Source: Patescibacteria group bacterium
GTDB taxonomy: Bacteria; Patescibacteriota; Patescibacteriia; Patescibacteriales; BS150m-G62
Length of the DNA stretch: 37,341 nucleotides
NCBI GenBank assembly: GCA_016784175.1
Contig: JADHVC010000009.1
Span: 1-37,341, forward strand
Direction of reading: 5' to 3'
Numbering within the stretch: the first letter of the stretch is position 1; every line of letters begins with the position of its first letter. Position numbers and translations under genes: made by a program. Shown piece after piece: positions 1 to 8,278 of this stretch. Under the pieces are notes generated by a model. The model was given only the letters and a program-made list of their open reading frames with translations, was not told where the DNA came from and did no database searches.

Positions 1-452
1 TGTCAAGCTTTTTAGCACTAATACTCTCTATTTTTACAAATTAACGCTTATATTAAACAAAATAATCTTTCAATCAACCCATAATCAGGACAAACTTCAA
101 CCCAATTTTTGGTTCGACAGCTGTCCCTGAACCCGAGCACTAATATTGCATAAAATTAAAGAAAGTAAAATCAAACAATCAGCCTCTAATCAAAAAAACC
201 CTAACAAGAAACGCACATTCTGCAAAGATATACGTGATTGCCCTCTTGTCGACCTGGAACCTGACAATTCACCTTGCAAATCCAGCAATGGTCATGAATT
301 GCCAAGTTGCCCAGATTAAATACTCACAGAAAAAGCAAGACAAAAACGATTGCGTAATAAAAAAAGAAGCCTACAATAAAATCAAAGTAAGTTAACACAG
401 ATTATTTTAGAGCTTCAATCTGAATGTAGTATTTGTGCACAGGAATAAACAT

Positions 453-479
453 GGTAACCACAAGGTTGCCATTTTTTTT
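453..479 (+). terminator. Intrinsic terminator
   Basis: GGTAACC-ACAA-GGTTGCC stem (one G.U) followed by ATTTTTTTT. Confidence 0.7.
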
Positions 480-587
480 ACCTATGAACTCACATTCGAC
501 AAACCGAAAAACACCTAATATTACTCACTTCCACTTCAAAACAGGTTCTAACTTCCTCCCTCCATTGGAGCAAACAGAGAGATTAAG

Positions 588-609
588 CGAGGTTAAAGCC
601 TCGTTTTTT
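588..609 (+). terminator. Intrinsic terminator
   Basis: CGAGG-TTAAAG-CCTCG followed by TTTTTT. Confidence 0.65.
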
Positions 610-659
610 CTTTTTATTAAACTCTTTGAATTTCATCGTATAATAATCAACAAATATAA

Positions 660-946
660 TCTCGTCTAGTTTATCCTCGTATATCCGAACGAGCCTGTTT
701 TCCAAAGCCTTTGGTAGAAAGTTTGATGTGGAACAAAGGGAACATGAAATACCTGTATGACCTTTACCCATGTGGTCCAACCAAACAAGGTTGTAAAATT
801 ATCTTCGGCTCTTCCCAAGTAGATTGGAGCCTTGCATCCTTGGAACTAGGACTTTGTCCCTTTGACACTTGGCGACTTGTCGCCGACATAACAAAAACTC
901 CGCACGCTCTATGCTTTTAAAGCAAACAACGCGCGGGTTCTTTTTT
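660..946 (+). ncRNA. Candidate structured non-coding RNA ending in a terminator (unidentified family)
   Basis: Long-range stem CAAAGGGA (734-741)/TCCCTTTG (857-864) enclosing several local hairpins, then GGCGA-CTTG-TCGCC, then a terminator-like hairpin with T-tract (889-946); no convincing ORF. Confidence 0.35.
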
Positions 947-1016
947 TTGTGATATCATTATTTATCAAACAAAACTATGTTATACTAAATTTATATAACT
1001 TTTAAATTATTAACTT

Positions 1017-2006
1017 ATGTTACTTTTTTGGGTTTTTATTTTTATAGTATCTTTAGCAGTCTTAGTAAAAGGATCTGACTGGCTACTTGAGTCAGCGGAA
1101 AAAATCGGGCTAGCACTTGGACTTTCACCTTTTGTCGTTGGAGTTGTTATAGTTGGAGTAGGCACTTCTTTTCCAGAGTTAATATCGTCACTAATGGCTG
1201 TATTAAAAGGAGCAACAGAGATAGTGGCTGCGAATGCAATCGGTTCAAATATTGCCAATATTCTTTTAGTCGTTGGAATTTCGGCTATAGTTGGCAAAAA
1301 ATTGCGTGTCAGTAAAAATTTGATAGACCTAGATATTCCACTATTAGCCATTTCGACTATGTTGTTCCTGGGTGTTGCTTGGGATCGCGTCATTACTCTA
1401 CCCGAATCTGCCATATTAATAACTACATATATTATCCACCTACTCTATACAATTGGTCACAAAGAGGAAGAAACAGTAAAAAAAATAGAACCCATGAAGG
1501 TAAAGTCAAAAACAAAATATGCAAATACAGTTAAAGCAGAAATTGTAACTAGGCCGAAGATTACCTTCAAGGACTATATTCTTCTTATTGTTGGTCTTGC
1601 TGGCTTAATCATAGGAGCAAAATATTTGATCGATTCTGTAATTAAGTTATCCGAAATATTAAATATAGCTGCTGGAGTTATTTCATTAGCAGCTGTTGCC
1701 TTTGGAACGTCCTTACCAGAGCTACTAGTTTCGATTAAGGCTGCAATGCGTGGAAAAGCAGAAATGGCGCTGGGTAATATTTTTGGATCTAACATCTTTA
1801 ATATTTTAATGGTTGTTGGTATACCTGGTTTATTTTCCACACTAAGGATTGATGAACAAACTTATGTTCTAGCAATTCCAGTTTTAATTGCCACTACTTT
1901 TCTATTTATTGTCTCTGGAATATCAAAAACAATTTATATTTGGGAAGGAGCAATGTACCTTATTGTTTATATATTCTTTATGGGAAAACTATTTAATTTT
2001 ATTTAG
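1017..2006 (+). CDS. CaCA-family sodium/calcium exchanger (YrbG-like)
   Basis: 329 aa, two alpha-repeats (GVGTSFPELISS...GSNIANILLVVG and AFGTSLPELLVS...GSNIFNILMVVG), multiple TM segments. Confidence 0.92.
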   Translation: MLLFWVFIFIVSLAVLVKGSDWLLESAEKIGLALGLSPFVVGVVIVGVGTSFPELISSLMAVLKGATEIVAANAIGSNIANILLVVGISAIVGKKLRVSKNLIDLDIPLLAISTMLFLGVAWDRVITLPESAILITTYIIHLLYTIGHKEEETVKKIEPMKVKSKTKYANTVKAEIVTRPKITFKDYILLIVGLAGLIIGAKYLIDSVIKLSEILNIAAGVISLAAVAFGTSLPELLVSIKAAMRGKAEMALGNIFGSNIFNILMVVGIPGLFSTLRIDEQTYVLAIPVLIATTFLFIVSGISKTIYIWEGAMYLIVYIFFMGKLFNFI

Positions 2007-2032
2007 ATCGTGTTTAAATTCACATTTAAGTC

Positions 2033-2066
2033 AAAAAAAAATCCGCTACAGAATAGCGGATTTTTA
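2033..2066. terminator. Bidirectional intrinsic terminator between convergent genes
   Basis: A-tract + ATCCGCTA-CAGAA-TAGCGGAT + T-tract. Confidence 0.85.
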
Positions 2067-2086
2067 AAATTATAGTGAAAAAATGT

Positions 2087-2284
2087 TTAAATTTTTCTAA
2101 TTTTATCAGCTGCTTGACCTTTTTGAGTATCAATAATCTCGAATTCAACTTTGTCGCCTTCTTGTATATCATTAAATTCAACCTCTACTAAATTATTAGC
2201 ATGGAAGAATAGATCGTTTCCAACGTCATCTCTAGCGATAAACCCAAAATTTTTGTCAGTAAGCTTTTTGATTGTTCCTGTCAT
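2087..2284 (-). CDS. Cold-shock domain protein (CspA family)
   Basis: 65 aa; GTIKKLTDKNFGFIARDD...DLFFHANNL, RNP1/RNP2-type motifs. Confidence 0.9.
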   Translation of the reverse strand: MTGTIKKLTDKNFGFIARDDVGNDLFFHANNLVEVEFNDIQEGDKVEFEIIDTQKGQAADKIRKI

Positions 2285-2380
2285 TGTATTTTGTTCTTAA
2301 ATTAATTTATAAGGGCTTCTAATATACATAGAAATCCGACTTTTTTTCTATTTAGCGATATTAGGAAAAACCTTATTATT

Positions 2381-2408
2381 AGTATAGCAAAATGTTTATT
2401 TTTTGCAA
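2381..2408 (-). promoter_or_regulatory. Putative sigma70-type promoter of the csp gene
   Basis: Minus strand TTGCAA - 16 nt - TATACT, giving a 5' UTR of about 90 nt. Confidence 0.5.
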
Positions 2409-2490
2409 TAGTCGTTCTTAGTATATCGAAAAACCGCAACAGCATTGACTTTTTCAAAAATTAATGTAAACTTAATAACATAAAGAATAA

Positions 2491-2583
2491 GGGAAATAGG
2501 TTGCTATATTCCATTCCCTGGAAATTAAAATAAAAGCACTATAAGCAACTGATCAATGAGTTTATGTTGCTTTTTATTTAATT
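2491..2583 (+). promoter_or_regulatory. Attenuator/riboswitch-like leader with mutually exclusive hairpins
   Basis: GTTGCTATA (2500-2508) and GTTGCTT (2566-2572) compete for TATAAGCAAC (2540-2549); the second hairpin is followed by TTTATTT. Confidence 0.4.
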
Positions 2584-2585
2584 AT

Positions 2586-2780
2586 ATGACCACAAAAGAA
2601 GAATTTATCATTGAGCACAACAAATTATCACCCTTAAATTTAAAGGCTACAATGGAGATGCTTATAAATTTCCAAATAGAAAAACCAGGTCTCCTTAAGG
2701 ATGACGATTGGTCTATCGATAAGATTCGAAGACCTTTCATTCTTTGGTTAACATCTCCAACTAACGCAAAAAGAGATTAA
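2586..2780 (+). CDS. Small hypothetical protein (about 64 aa from internal Met; ORF track start 2556)
   Basis: MTTKEEFIIEHNKLSPLNLKATMEMLINFQIEKPG...; the ORF-track start lies inside the leader hairpin, so the ATG at 2586 is preferred; strong hairpin downstream. Confidence 0.55.
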   Translation: MTTKEEFIIEHNKLSPLNLKATMEMLINFQIEKPGLLKDDDWSIDKIRRPFILWLTSPTNAKRD

Positions 2781-2800
2781 ACTAGAGAAAATTTATCACA

Positions 2801-2853
2801 AATTAAAAGCCATGCGAAATCAAACAACATATTTTCGTATGGCTTTTAATTTT
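2801..2853. terminator. Long stem-loop, probable terminator
   Basis: ATTAAAAGCCATGCGAAA / TTTCGTATGGCTTTTAAT stem of about 18 bp followed by TTTT. Confidence 0.6.
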
Positions 2854-2881
2854 AAAAAAAAGTCGGAAAAATCTTCCGACT
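2854..2881 (-). terminator. Intrinsic terminator for the 2915-3376 gene
   Basis: Minus strand AGTCGGAA-gattt-TTCCGACT then TTTTTTT. Confidence 0.75.
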
Positions 2882-2914
2882 ATACTATTGTGTATTTAAC
2901 AATCTGTCAAATAT

Positions 2915-3376
2915 TTATTCAATAATTTTTACTTGAACATTAACCATTAGTGCACCCCTTGCATTTGTGCAATTAGCTGATTTTTTCGATAATACTTTAA
3001 GTTTATATTGCTTTTCAGGATCCAAGGAAACTTTATTAAGTGCATGTAAAAAATTCATCGTTAACTTGCCTTGAAAATCTGGGTCGCTTTCACTATAAAG
3101 AGCTTGCAACCCAACTTCTGCAACACCCATACTATTCGTCCCCGTTAATTCCTGCGATTCTGTTTCTTCTTGCACTAACTTAGCTTTTATTAGCCCATAT
3201 CTTACACCTTTGTATTCAAAACACCTCATACTACAATAATTCAATTCACAAGTATATTCTACTTTTTCTTTTGGCGTAAATTCTGGTATAATTATTTTTG
3301 GTGTCTCCCATCCTTTTTTTTGTTCGCAAGTAATAGCCATCTGGCCACCTATAAGTTGACGGAATTCAAGACCCAT
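2915..3376 (-). CDS. Hypothetical protein, 153 aa, Cys-containing
   Basis: Intact ORF with its own downstream terminator; no family recognised. Confidence 0.6.
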   Translation of the reverse strand: MGLEFRQLIGGQMAITCEQKKGWETPKIIIPEFTPKEKVEYTCELNYCSMRCFEYKGVRYGLIKAKLVQEETESQELTGTNSMGVAEVGLQALYSESDPDFQGKLTMNFLHALNKVSLDPEKQYKLKVLSKKSANCTNARGALMVNVQVKIIE

Positions 3377-3510
3377 AACAGTCTTTGTTATTTCTGCTTT
3401 CTCCTTTTATTATGAATGAGCAGTTATCCCTATTAAAACAAATTATATCACACTATTATTGTATGTATCAACGGAAATGCAATAAATTAACTAATTATTA
3501 TATTTTTAGC

Positions 3511-4158
3511 TTAGACTAACCCATCAGAATTAATTACCAACATGTGTTCATTCTCTAAAACATCATACAAAAAGACATCAGTCATACTCTTCCTATATTT
3601 AAACTCACGCTCACTCATACATGTATAATTTATCTCCCTACCTAAATCACACTCATAATTACTTAAGACTTTTACCAACTTATCTCTATTGATCTCTCCA
3701 ACTATCAACAAATCTACAGGAGCCTGCTTATTATTCATAAATAAACCAGAAAGTATTAATACCTTTAAATCTCCCGCTTTTTTTAAATCATCAACAAAAT
3801 CATGTTTATATAACACATGTGATTTGACAATTAACGCTCTTATTTCTTCAAATAAAGCAAAACTAGTATTCACTCTATAGTATTTATGATCCTGTAACCC
3901 CTTTGCTTTTTGCACCTTTCCTATTGCCTCCTTCTTGTTCGACCTATCTTTATCCACAGCATCAATGTAAGATTCTAATAAACTCAGCTTCTCAAGGTTT
4001 TCCAGTTCTTTTTTGACCGGACCGAGTTGTAAGCCGAGATCCTTAGTAAGCTGACGAACACTAAAGCTTTTTTCACAATTCACTAGGAATACCTTTAACA
4101 ATTTTACTCTCACTTGTGATCCAAATAATTTTGATAACATATTTAATACACTTAACAT
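3511..4158 (-). CDS. Winged-HTH protein with degenerate nucleotidyltransferase-like C-terminal domain
   Basis: N-terminal HTH pattern (SFSVRQLTKDLGLQLGPVKKELENLEKLSLL) and LKVLILSGLFMNNKQAPVDLLIVG resembling an eroded MNT-type motif. Confidence 0.55.
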   Translation of the reverse strand: MLSVLNMLSKLFGSQVRVKLLKVFLVNCEKSFSVRQLTKDLGLQLGPVKKELENLEKLSLLESYIDAVDKDRSNKKEAIGKVQKAKGLQDHKYYRVNTSFALFEEIRALIVKSHVLYKHDFVDDLKKAGDLKVLILSGLFMNNKQAPVDLLIVGEINRDKLVKVLSNYECDLGREINYTCMSEREFKYRKSMTDVFLYDVLENEHMLVINSDGLV

Positions 4159-4217
4159 TCTTACTTAACTAGCGTATAATAAAATTAAGATGAAGTCAAA
4201 AGTGAATATATAAATTT

Positions 4218-6563
4218 ATGTACTATAAACTATCACCATTAATATTAACACCAGGTCAAAATTCTAATTTTATATCAGAAGTCTATGTAACTCAACCTGA
4301 TTCCCGAAAAGAAGCAGTCGCGGGAAGAGCTTTTATTGTAATAGAAATAGAATCAAGAAAGGCGGAGGACTTAAAGATTGTAAATTTTATCATCGAGAGT
4401 TTTTGTAATAATTATTATGAAAACGATAAAATTCTACTTAGAGAAAAAACAAAAGCAATTTTCATAGAGCATATTTTTGAATCAGCACTAGCAAATACAA
4501 ATAAAAAATTATTGGAATTTTTGCATCAAGAAAAAATTAAATTTAATCCTGAATTTATTAGCGCGACAATAGGCGTAATATTTGAGAATGATATTCATTT
4601 TGCTAATATTGGTAAAAATAAAGCACTATTGATCTACAAGGATAAAAAAGAAGATGTATATAAGATCGCCAATGTAACCGATCACACAACTAGTGGTGGA
4701 GAAAAAAGACAACACATTAATGTAGCGAAACTATTTTCTAGTGTAGTAAGTGGTAAAATTCCGAAAAACGGATATTTCATATTTTCTAATGAAGCTCTAC
4801 CAGAATACATCTCGAATTCACAATTAATAAAAGTTATAACAACATTGCCGCCTATATCAGCAACAGAACAAATGAAGAAAACTCTTTCCAATATAAATAA
4901 CTATATTCCTTTTCTAGGTTTAATTATAAAAAATACTTACGGAACATCAAAAGAAGAACAAAGTATACAGTCATACAGTGAATTAAATCATAACAAATTG
5001 GACTACAAACAAAATTCTCACATCAGTAATATTGAGGAATCCACAGAAGAAATACTTACAACCAAGGGAACCATTAATTTTAAGAAATATTTAAATATAA
5101 TTATTAATTGGATAATATCTGCAAAGGACTATTTATTGCACAAAAAACCAAACAACTTAAAAATATTTCACTTAAAAGACAAAATATTCTTCAAAAAAAG
5201 AGCAGCGAATTTTTCGCTTAATAAGACTAGCGCAATATTAAAAGATATAGCTAGTTTAATTATTCAGTCATTAAAATACATAGCGCAATTATTAAAAAAA
5301 CCGTTCAGTAAAGCAAAACAAGAAGATTACAGCAGTTTAACAAGTAAAATAAAAATCAGCGCACTTAGAAATAGCAGCAAACTATCTAATCCTAGAGAAG
5401 CAATCTCAATGCTCACCAACAAGGTAGTTTCATCAAGCACAAAAAGCAAAGTCTTTGGATTAAGTATTGGTGTTTGCGTCCTGCTATTAATGTTAAATAT
5501 AGACCGCGTTGAAGAGAACAATCAAGCAATAGCTGTTATCGATAATAGTGTTGAAATATTACAAAAAATATCACAAAAACAAAATCAAATAGAGGCAAAT
5601 CTTCTTTATAACAATGAAAACAATGCAAAGAATATTCTAGCTGAAATTACTGCTCTAATCGGAGAACTATCAATAGATACCCAAGAAGAAAATGACAAAT
5701 ATGCATCGATCCTTGAAACACATAATAAACAGCTTGATAAAATTAGACACGCTAAAGACATCGATACAGCAAAAGAAATTTCTAATTTCAGTGAAATAAA
5801 CAAGGAAGCCGATCCGATCAATATCATAATGTCTAATAACGTTATATTTGCTAACGACTCTAAACAAAAAACAATTTATACACTTGATCTAAAGAATAAC
5901 TTAAAAACTGCAATCATTGACATAAAAGAACCCATTGACAACTTAAAATATCCCATCTTAAATACAAACAACAATGATCTTTATTACTTAAACGACAAAA
6001 AAAGTATCATTAAGTTTTCAACAAAGGATAATGAGATATCTAAATTATCAATTAACCTTGAAAATGTAAACTACGATTCTATTAAAGGAGGGGCTGGTTT
6101 TGGATCATATATATACTATGTCTCGAGGGCAGACAACCAAATATTCAAATTTAGCCCTAAGAACGGCGGGTTTTCATCAGGACAAAAATGGATTAAGGAT
6201 GAAAAAGTTGATGTAAGCAATGCAATCGACATGGAGATTGATGGTCATATATATGTACTTAAAGCTAATGGAGAAATTTTAAAATTACTAAAAGGTAAAG
6301 CTGAAGATTTTACTTTAGATATAGTTGAACCAGAACTAAAGATGGCTACAAAATTCTACATATCAAAAGAACTTAACTATGTATATATTCTAGACCCATT
6401 GCAAAAAAGAGTTGTTGTATTCAACAAAAAAGGAGAATTTATTGCTCAATACACATCTAATAATTTCAGTAACCTTAAAGATTTTATAGTCGACGAGCAA
6501 AACAATATCCTATATCTACTTGACACCAGTTCTGTCTATAAAATTAGTGCAACGCACTTGTAG
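4218..6563 (+). CDS. PP2C/PPM-like domain membrane protein with C-terminal beta-propeller-like repeats
   Basis: 781 aa; N-terminal phosphatase-like fold pattern, central TM (SKVFGLSIGVCVLLLMLNI), C-terminal YILD/YLLD repeat units. Confidence 0.5.
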   Translation: MYYKLSPLILTPGQNSNFISEVYVTQPDSRKEAVAGRAFIVIEIESRKAEDLKIVNFIIESFCNNYYENDKILLREKTKAIFIEHIFESALANTNKKLLEFLHQEKIKFNPEFISATIGVIFENDIHFANIGKNKALLIYKDKKEDVYKIANVTDHTTSGGEKRQHINVAKLFSSVVSGKIPKNGYFIFSNEALPEYISNSQLIKVITTLPPISATEQMKKTLSNINNYIPFLGLIIKNTYGTSKEEQSIQSYSELNHNKLDYKQNSHISNIEESTEEILTTKGTINFKKYLNIIINWIISAKDYLLHKKPNNLKIFHLKDKIFFKKRAANFSLNKTSAILKDIASLIIQSLKYIAQLLKKPFSKAKQEDYSSLTSKIKISALRNSSKLSNPREAISMLTNKVVSSSTKSKVFGLSIGVCVLLLMLNIDRVEENNQAIAVIDNSVEILQKISQKQNQIEANLLYNNENNAKNILAEITALIGELSIDTQEENDKYASILETHNKQLDKIRHAKDIDTAKEISNFSEINKEADPINIIMSNNVIFANDSKQKTIYTLDLKNNLKTAIIDIKEPIDNLKYPILNTNNNDLYYLNDKKSIIKFSTKDNEISKLSINLENVNYDSIKGGAGFGSYIYYVSRADNQIFKFSPKNGGFSSGQKWIKDEKVDVSNAIDMEIDGHIYVLKANGEILKLLKGKAEDFTLDIVEPELKMATKFYISKELNYVYILDPLQKRVVVFNKKGEFIAQYTSNNFSNLKDFIVDEQNNILYLLDTSSVYKISATHL

Positions 6564-6595
6564 AGAAAAGACGATAAAAATTTTAACACTAAAAC

Positions 6596-6632
6596 AAAAA
6601 AAAGACTCTACATTTACATAGAGTCTTTTTTT
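6596..6632. terminator. Bidirectional intrinsic terminator between convergent genes
   Basis: AAAAAAAAGACTCTA-CATTTACA-TAGAGTCTTTTTTT. Confidence 0.85.
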
Positions 6633-6650
6633 GTCGTTTATTGTTAACTA

Positions 6651-7088
6651 CTACTTTAGTGTAACTTTTGCACCAGCTTCTTCTAATTGCTTTTTCATAG
6701 CTTCTGCTTCTTCTTTCTTTACTCCTTCTTTCAAGATCTTTGGAGCTGCATCAACTAAATCTTTAGCATCCTTTAATCCCATGTCTGTTAGAGCTCTAAC
6801 TGCCTTAATAACAGCAATCTTTGTGCTACCTGCATCTGTAATTTCAATATCAAAACTATCCTTCTCTTCTTTTGCTTCTTCAGCAACACCTGCCCCACCT
6901 GCCATCATCATTGTTGGAGCTGCAGCAGAAACACCAAATTTCTTTTCTAAAATCTTAACTAATTCTGCTAAGTCCAAGACACTCATCGTTTCAATTCCAC
7001 TCACTAAAGATTGAAATTTTTCAGGAACTAAAACCTCATCAGTTGAAGTTTCAACTTTTACTTCCTCGCTTGTTTGTTCTTCTGACAT
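6651..7088 (-). CDS. rplL: Ribosomal protein L7/L12
   Basis: C-terminal domain [54 protein letters not shown]. Confidence 0.97.
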   Translation of the reverse strand: MSEEQTSEEVKVETSTDEVLVPEKFQSLVSGIETMSVLDLAELVKILEKKFGVSAAAPTMMMAGGAGVAEEAKEEKDSFDIEITDAGSTKIAVIKAVRALTDMGLKDAKDLVDAAPKILKEGVKKEEAEAMKKQLEEAGAKVTLK

Positions 7089-7187
7089 ACAATATGCTCT
7101 ATTACCAAATATCTTTTATAAACTCTACAGTTATTTAAAAAAGTATACTTGATATTAAATATTAATAATAATTATATTTATACTTAT

Positions 7188-7715
7188 TTACGCTTTTTTT
7201 TCTTCAATTGCCTTCAAGACATTTACTAGATTTCTTATATTTCCAGCTAATACATTAACGAAACCACTAATTGGTGCGTTTATTGAGCCAACTATCTTAG
7301 CATATAACTCTTGCTTGCTTGGTAATAAGGCCAAAGCTTCAACTTCCTTTGCTCCAATATATTTACTCTCCAATATTCCTCCAATAAAACTCATCTTCTC
7401 TGGTATTTGTAACTTAAATTTAGCAACAATTTTAGCTGGTGCTACTTCATCTTCATATCCAAGCACAGCAGCCACCTGATCTTTATTTGAGCTAAAATCT
7501 ACCTCTGCTAGATTGTTATTCTTTAAAGATATATTTAAAAGCGTTTTCTTAGATACAATGTATTCTGAAGCCTCACTTCTCAACTCATTCCTTAGGGTTT
7601 CATTTTCAACTACTGTTAATTTATTAAAATTAACAAACATAATTGATTTTGCATCTTTTATCTTACTTGTTAAATTATCTATAATAACTTTTTTCTGATC
7701 TCTTGTTTTTGCCAT
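7188..7715 (-). CDS. rplJ: Ribosomal protein L10
   Basis: MAKTRDQKKVIIDNLTSKIKDAKSIMFVNFNKLTV...; start trimmed from the ORF-track 7778 because upstream sequence is the leader/terminator. Confidence 0.93.
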   Translation of the reverse strand: MAKTRDQKKVIIDNLTSKIKDAKSIMFVNFNKLTVVENETLRNELRSEASEYIVSKKTLLNISLKNNNLAEVDFSSNKDQVAAVLGYEDEVAPAKIVAKFKLQIPEKMSFIGGILESKYIGAKEVEALALLPSKQELYAKIVGSINAPISGFVNVLAGNIRNLVNVLKAIEEKKA

Positions 7716-7735
7716 ATTTTTTTTTATTATTATAC

Positions 7736-7759
7736 AAAAAAAATCTGTGTCACCACAGA
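7736..7759 (-). terminator. Intrinsic terminator in the rplJ leader (attenuator)
   Basis: Minus strand TCTGTG-GTGA-CACAGA-TTTTTTTT, GNRA-type loop. Confidence 0.75.
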
Positions 7760-7860
7760 AAATAAACATCTCGACCAAGGGATAATATACCCCATGATAG
7801 CTTACCTCGACAGATCTTACACAATTAAAATTTGTTGTCTGTTGTCTGTGGCTCCCTATT
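7760..7860 (-). ncRNA. L10-leader-like ribosomal autoregulatory RNA
   Basis: Minus strand CCACAGACAACAGACAACAAATTTTAATTGTGTAAGATCTGTCGAGGTAAG resembles the bacterial L10 leader consensus and lies directly upstream of rplJ-rplL. Confidence 0.65.
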
Positions 7861-7885
7861 TAATTAACTCTCAAATCCTTACTCT

Positions 7886-7913
7886 ATCTTATCGCATTAT
7901 TAAATTTTGTCAA
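7886..7913 (-). promoter_or_regulatory. Putative sigma70-type promoter for rplJ-rplL
   Basis: Minus strand TTGACA - 16 nt - TAAGAT, overlapping the ruvX stop region. Confidence 0.6.
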
Positions 7914-8268
7914 GATAGGCTTGCAATATCAACATAGCTGCTACTGAATCCTCCTTCAACTTAAGCTTTAGTGGTCGTATCAGACCAGATGCATGCTTAG
8001 TCGTCAATCGCTCATCTATTAACTCCAAAGAGACATGTTTTTTTAATCTATTACAAAAAGCATCGTATTCTTCAGTGAAAGTTGCATTTTCACCACCCAT
8101 CTTTATCGGCCTACCTAGTATTGCCTTATCTATTTGCTCCTCTTCTATAATTTTCAAAAGTTCATCAAAATTTGAAACAATACAAAATGGGGAGGCAATT
8201 TTCAACTCATCATCCCCTATTGCAATACCAATTTTAGACTTACCCCAATCTATTCCAATAAAATTCAT
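7900..8268 (-). CDS. ruvX: Putative pre-16S rRNA nuclease / Holliday junction resolvase YqgF (RuvX)
   Basis: FIGIDWGKSKIGIAIGDDE...AILGRPIKMGGENA...LIDERLTTKHA. Confidence 0.9.
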   Translation of the reverse strand: MNFIGIDWGKSKIGIAIGDDELKIASPFCIVSNFDELLKIIEEEQIDKAILGRPIKMGGENATFTEEYDAFCNRLKKHVSLELIDERLTTKHASGLIRPLKLKLKEDSVAAMLILQAYLDKI

Positions 8269-8278
8269 AAATTATATA

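Noticed and set aside
433-669. 78-aa plus-strand ORF
   Set aside because: Spans two intrinsic terminators (453-479 and 588-609).
583-780. 65-aa minus-strand ORF (DEIIFVDYYTMKFKEFNKKKK...)
   Set aside because: Ends inside a terminator hairpin and has no clear RBS; may be a remnant but not supportable as a gene.
711-920. 69-aa plus-strand ORF
   Set aside because: Lies within the structured RNA candidate; composition and Cys/Trp-rich sequence look spurious.
1010-1414. 134-aa minus-strand ORF
   Set aside because: Antisense shadow of the exchanger gene, low complexity.
6631-7014. 127-aa plus-strand ORF over rplL
   Set aside because: Antisense to rplL; Ser/Ala-rich shadow frame.
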